Part shown: one piece after another, positions 62,522 to 64,000 of the stretch
Position numbering within the stretch: the stretch's first letter is position 1
Layout of the letters: every line of letters starts with the position of its first letter
NCBI RefSeq assembly: GCF_018613535.1
Contig: NZ_JAGGQB010000003.1
Coordinates: 310,001-374,000, forward strand
DNA: 64,000 nt
DNA from: Bacillus sp. ISL-51
GTDB taxonomy: Bacteria > Bacillota > Bacilli > Bacillales > Bacillaceae
Reading direction: 5' to 3'
Notes under the pieces: generated by a model
What the model was told of the DNA's origin: nothing
Databases searched by the model: none
The model's input: the letters and a program-made list of their open reading frames with translations, nothing else
Made by a program: the position numbers and the translations under genes

Positions 62522-63487
62522 TTATGGCCGGATGACAAGATTTGGTTTTTTCTTCAGGCTGTGTCTTCCGTCAACAAATCGAACCGTTCCTGATTTTGCC
62601 CGGATGACCAAGCTTTCCGTTGTGCTGACGGAGCCTTTGAACTGAACGCCTTTCAAAAGCTCGCCGTCCGTTACGCCTGTCGCAGCGAAAATGGCGTCGT
62701 CTCCTCTGACAAGGTCTTCCATGCGGAGCACTTTTGAAACATCAAGGCCCATTCGTTCACAGCGCGCTTTTTCTTCATCACTTTGCGGCAGAAGCCTGCC
62801 GATGATTTCTCCGCCGAGCGCTTTTAAAGCGACTGCGGACAGCACCCCCTCAGGCGCTCCCCCTGATCCGAAGAGAATATCCACGCCTGTGTGGTCGAAC
62901 GCCGTGTTGATGGCGCCCGCGACATCACCATCATTGATCAGTTTGATCCTGGCGCCCGCCTCACGCAATTCAGAAATGATTTTTTCGTGTCTGCCGCGGT
63001 TTAAAATCGTTGCTACGACATCTTCAATGTCTTTGTTTTTCGCTTTTGCAACGGCTTTTAAGTTATCAATGACAGGAGCTTCGATATCAATGCAGCCTAC
63101 AGCTTCAGGGCCGACCGCGATTTTTTCCATGTACATGTCAGGAGCGTTTAACAGCGTTCCGTGGTCAGCGACCGCGATCACTGTAAGCGCATTCCAGCCG
63201 CCGCTGGCTAAGATGTTTGTGCCTTCAAGCGGATCGACGGCCACGTCGACGCGAGGGCCGTAGCCGTTGCCGAGCTTTTCGCCGATGTAAAGCATCGGCG
63301 CCTCATCCATCTCGCCTTCCCCGATCACAACAGTGCCTTTCATCGGCACTGTGTCAAACACGTCACGCATTGCACTTGTCGCCGCATCATCGGCTTCATC
63401 TTTTTTTCCTCGGCCCATCCATCTGGCGGATGCTAAAGCCGCAGCTTCTGTGACGCGAACCAATTCCATTGATAAACTTCTTTCCAT
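62522..63487 (-). CDS. glpX: Class II fructose-1,6-bisphosphatase GlpX
   Basis: 321 residues from the ATG at 63487; the upstream frame adds seven residues. Metal and phosphate motifs: [27 protein letters not shown] and [16 protein letters not shown]. It removes the 1-phosphate in gluconeogenesis. Known as ywjI in B. subtilis, downstream of murAB as here (33 bp). Confidence 0.94.
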   Translation of the reverse strand: MERSLSMELVRVTEAAALASARWMGRGKKDEADDAATSAMRDVFDTVPMKGTVVIGEGEMDEAPMLYIGEKLGNGYGPRVDVAVDPLEGTNILASGGWNALTVIAVADHGTLLNAPDMYMEKIAVGPEAVGCIDIEAPVIDNLKAVAKAKNKDIEDVVATILNRGRHEKIISELREAGARIKLINDGDVAGAINTAFDHTGVDILFGSGGAPEGVLSAVALKALGGEIIGRLLPQSDEEKARCERMGLDVSKVLRMEDLVRGDDAIFAATGVTDGELLKGVQFKGSVSTTESLVIRAKSGTVRFVDGRHSLKKKPNLVIRP

Positions 63488-63520
63488 TTCAACACGAACT
63501 CCTCTCAAAAGTCAGCATTT

Positions 63521-64000
63521 CTATGAATTTTGCAGCTGTTCTTTCTCTTCGTCTGTCAGCCTTTCCCGCCAGATTGTGGCGCCCAGGCCTTCAAGTTTTT
63601 TCTCAAGGTTGCTGTAACCGCGGTCCAAATGCTCAAGGCCCGTAATTTCGGTTACGCCGTCAGCCATCAGCCCGGCTACGACCAAGCACGCGCCGGCACG
63701 CAGATCACTCGCCTTTACCTTTGCGCCCTGCAGCTCGACAGGGCCGGTGATGATCGCCGATCTTCCTTCTACCTTCATGTTGGCGCCCATCCGTCTCAGC
63801 TCATCAATGTGTTTGAATCTTGCCGAGTAGATAGTGTCCGTCACGACACTCGTGCCGCTGGCTTTAGTCAAAAGAGATGTCATCGGCTGCTGCAGATCAG
63901 TCGGGAAACCCGGGTATACAAGCGTTTTTACGTCAACGGGCTTAATGTGCTTCTGTCCGCCGAGCATGAGCAGCTGGTCGTCACTCGTTTCAATGTGAAA
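63521..64000 (-). CDS. murAB: UDP-N-acetylglucosamine 1-carboxyvinyltransferase MurAB, 5' part outside window
   Basis: C-terminal 159 residues; the frame is open to the right edge. The segment [36 protein letters not shown] and [19 protein letters not shown] is the last third of a MurA. It aligns with the C-terminus of murAA in this window but is clearly diverged. This is the second MurA (MurZ type), non-essential in B. subtilis. The catalytic cysteine is outside the window. Confidence 0.94.
   Translation of the reverse strand, partial: FHIETSDDQLLMLGGQKHIKPVDVKTLVYPGFPTDLQQPMTSLLTKASGTSVVTDTIYSARFKHIDELRRMGANMKVEGRSAIITGPVELQGAKVKASDLRAGACLVVAGLMADGVTEITGLEHLDRGYSNLEKKLEGLGATIWRERLTDEEKEQLQNS

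Noticed and set aside
62691-63263. 190-codon open frame antisense to glpX
   Set aside because: It lies wholly inside a well-conserved gene on the opposite strand, has no ribosome binding site of note and gives a low-complexity Ser/Pro-rich product.

Overview
The window is a chromosomal core segment of a Bacillus subtilis-group organism. Nearly every gene has a clear counterpart in B. subtilis 168, in the same order: the ywp, ywo, ywn, ywm, ywl, ywk and ywj stretch from ywpJ/glcR to murAB. Protein divergence from what I remember of strain 168, and an extra FtsW-like gene between glnK and bcrC, suggest the B. amyloliquefaciens/velezensis clade. That species call is inference. I see no prophage, insertion sequence, CRISPR array, rRNA or tRNA.

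Layout. 1-8.7 kb: a HAD phosphatase with the DeoR regulator glcR, competence gene ssbB with a ComK box, ywpG, ywpF, mscL, fabZ, rapD, the flagellar rod/hook-type genes flhO-flhP, mbl, and spoIIID with its leader ORF. 8.9-17.2 kb: ywoH-ywoG (MarR and MFS), the allantoin permease pucI, ywoC-ywoD, the TnrA-controlled ammonium genes nrgA-nrgB, and an FtsW paralogue. 17.4-25.1 kb: bcrC, ywnJ, spoIIQ, ywnH-ywnG, ywnF, clsA, mta, ywnC, ywnB and ywnA. 25.2-31.2 kb: ureABC, csbD, ywmF, rapB and moaA. 31.2-38.6 kb: fdhD, a 55-residue membrane protein, the VWA pair ywmD/ywmC, spoIID-murAA-ywmB-ywzB and ywmA.

38.7-45.6 kb: the complete F1Fo ATP synthase operon atpIBEFHAGDC on the minus strand. 46-52.8 kb: upp, glyA, ywlG, rpiB, ywlE, a MntP-type exporter, ywlC, ywlB and spoIIR. 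53-64 kb: ywlA, ywkF, prmC-prfA, ywkD, racA, ywkB, maeA, tdk, rpmE, rho, glpX and the 3' part of murAB.

Themes are sporulation (spoIIID, spoIIQ, spoIID, spoIIR, racA, Rap proteins), envelope synthesis (mbl, murAA, murAB, bcrC, ftsW paralogue, clsA, fabZ), nitrogen supply (nrgAB, pucI, urease) and energy/translation housekeeping. Several regulatory sites are readable: SigE, SigF, SigH and SigB promoters, two TnrA boxes, a MerR-type 19-bp-spacer promoter, and a pair of identical-architecture palindromes at ywnA and ywnB.

No clearly new multi-gene system is present. The most interesting leads are the YwnA operator pair, the extra SEDS gene divergent from bcrC, a hairpin that buries the mntP ribosome binding site, a compact three-way-junction-like element before ywmC, and the long spoIIID leader ORF. 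Start codons were often moved from the longest frame to a site with a better ribosome binding site; each case is stated in its entry.
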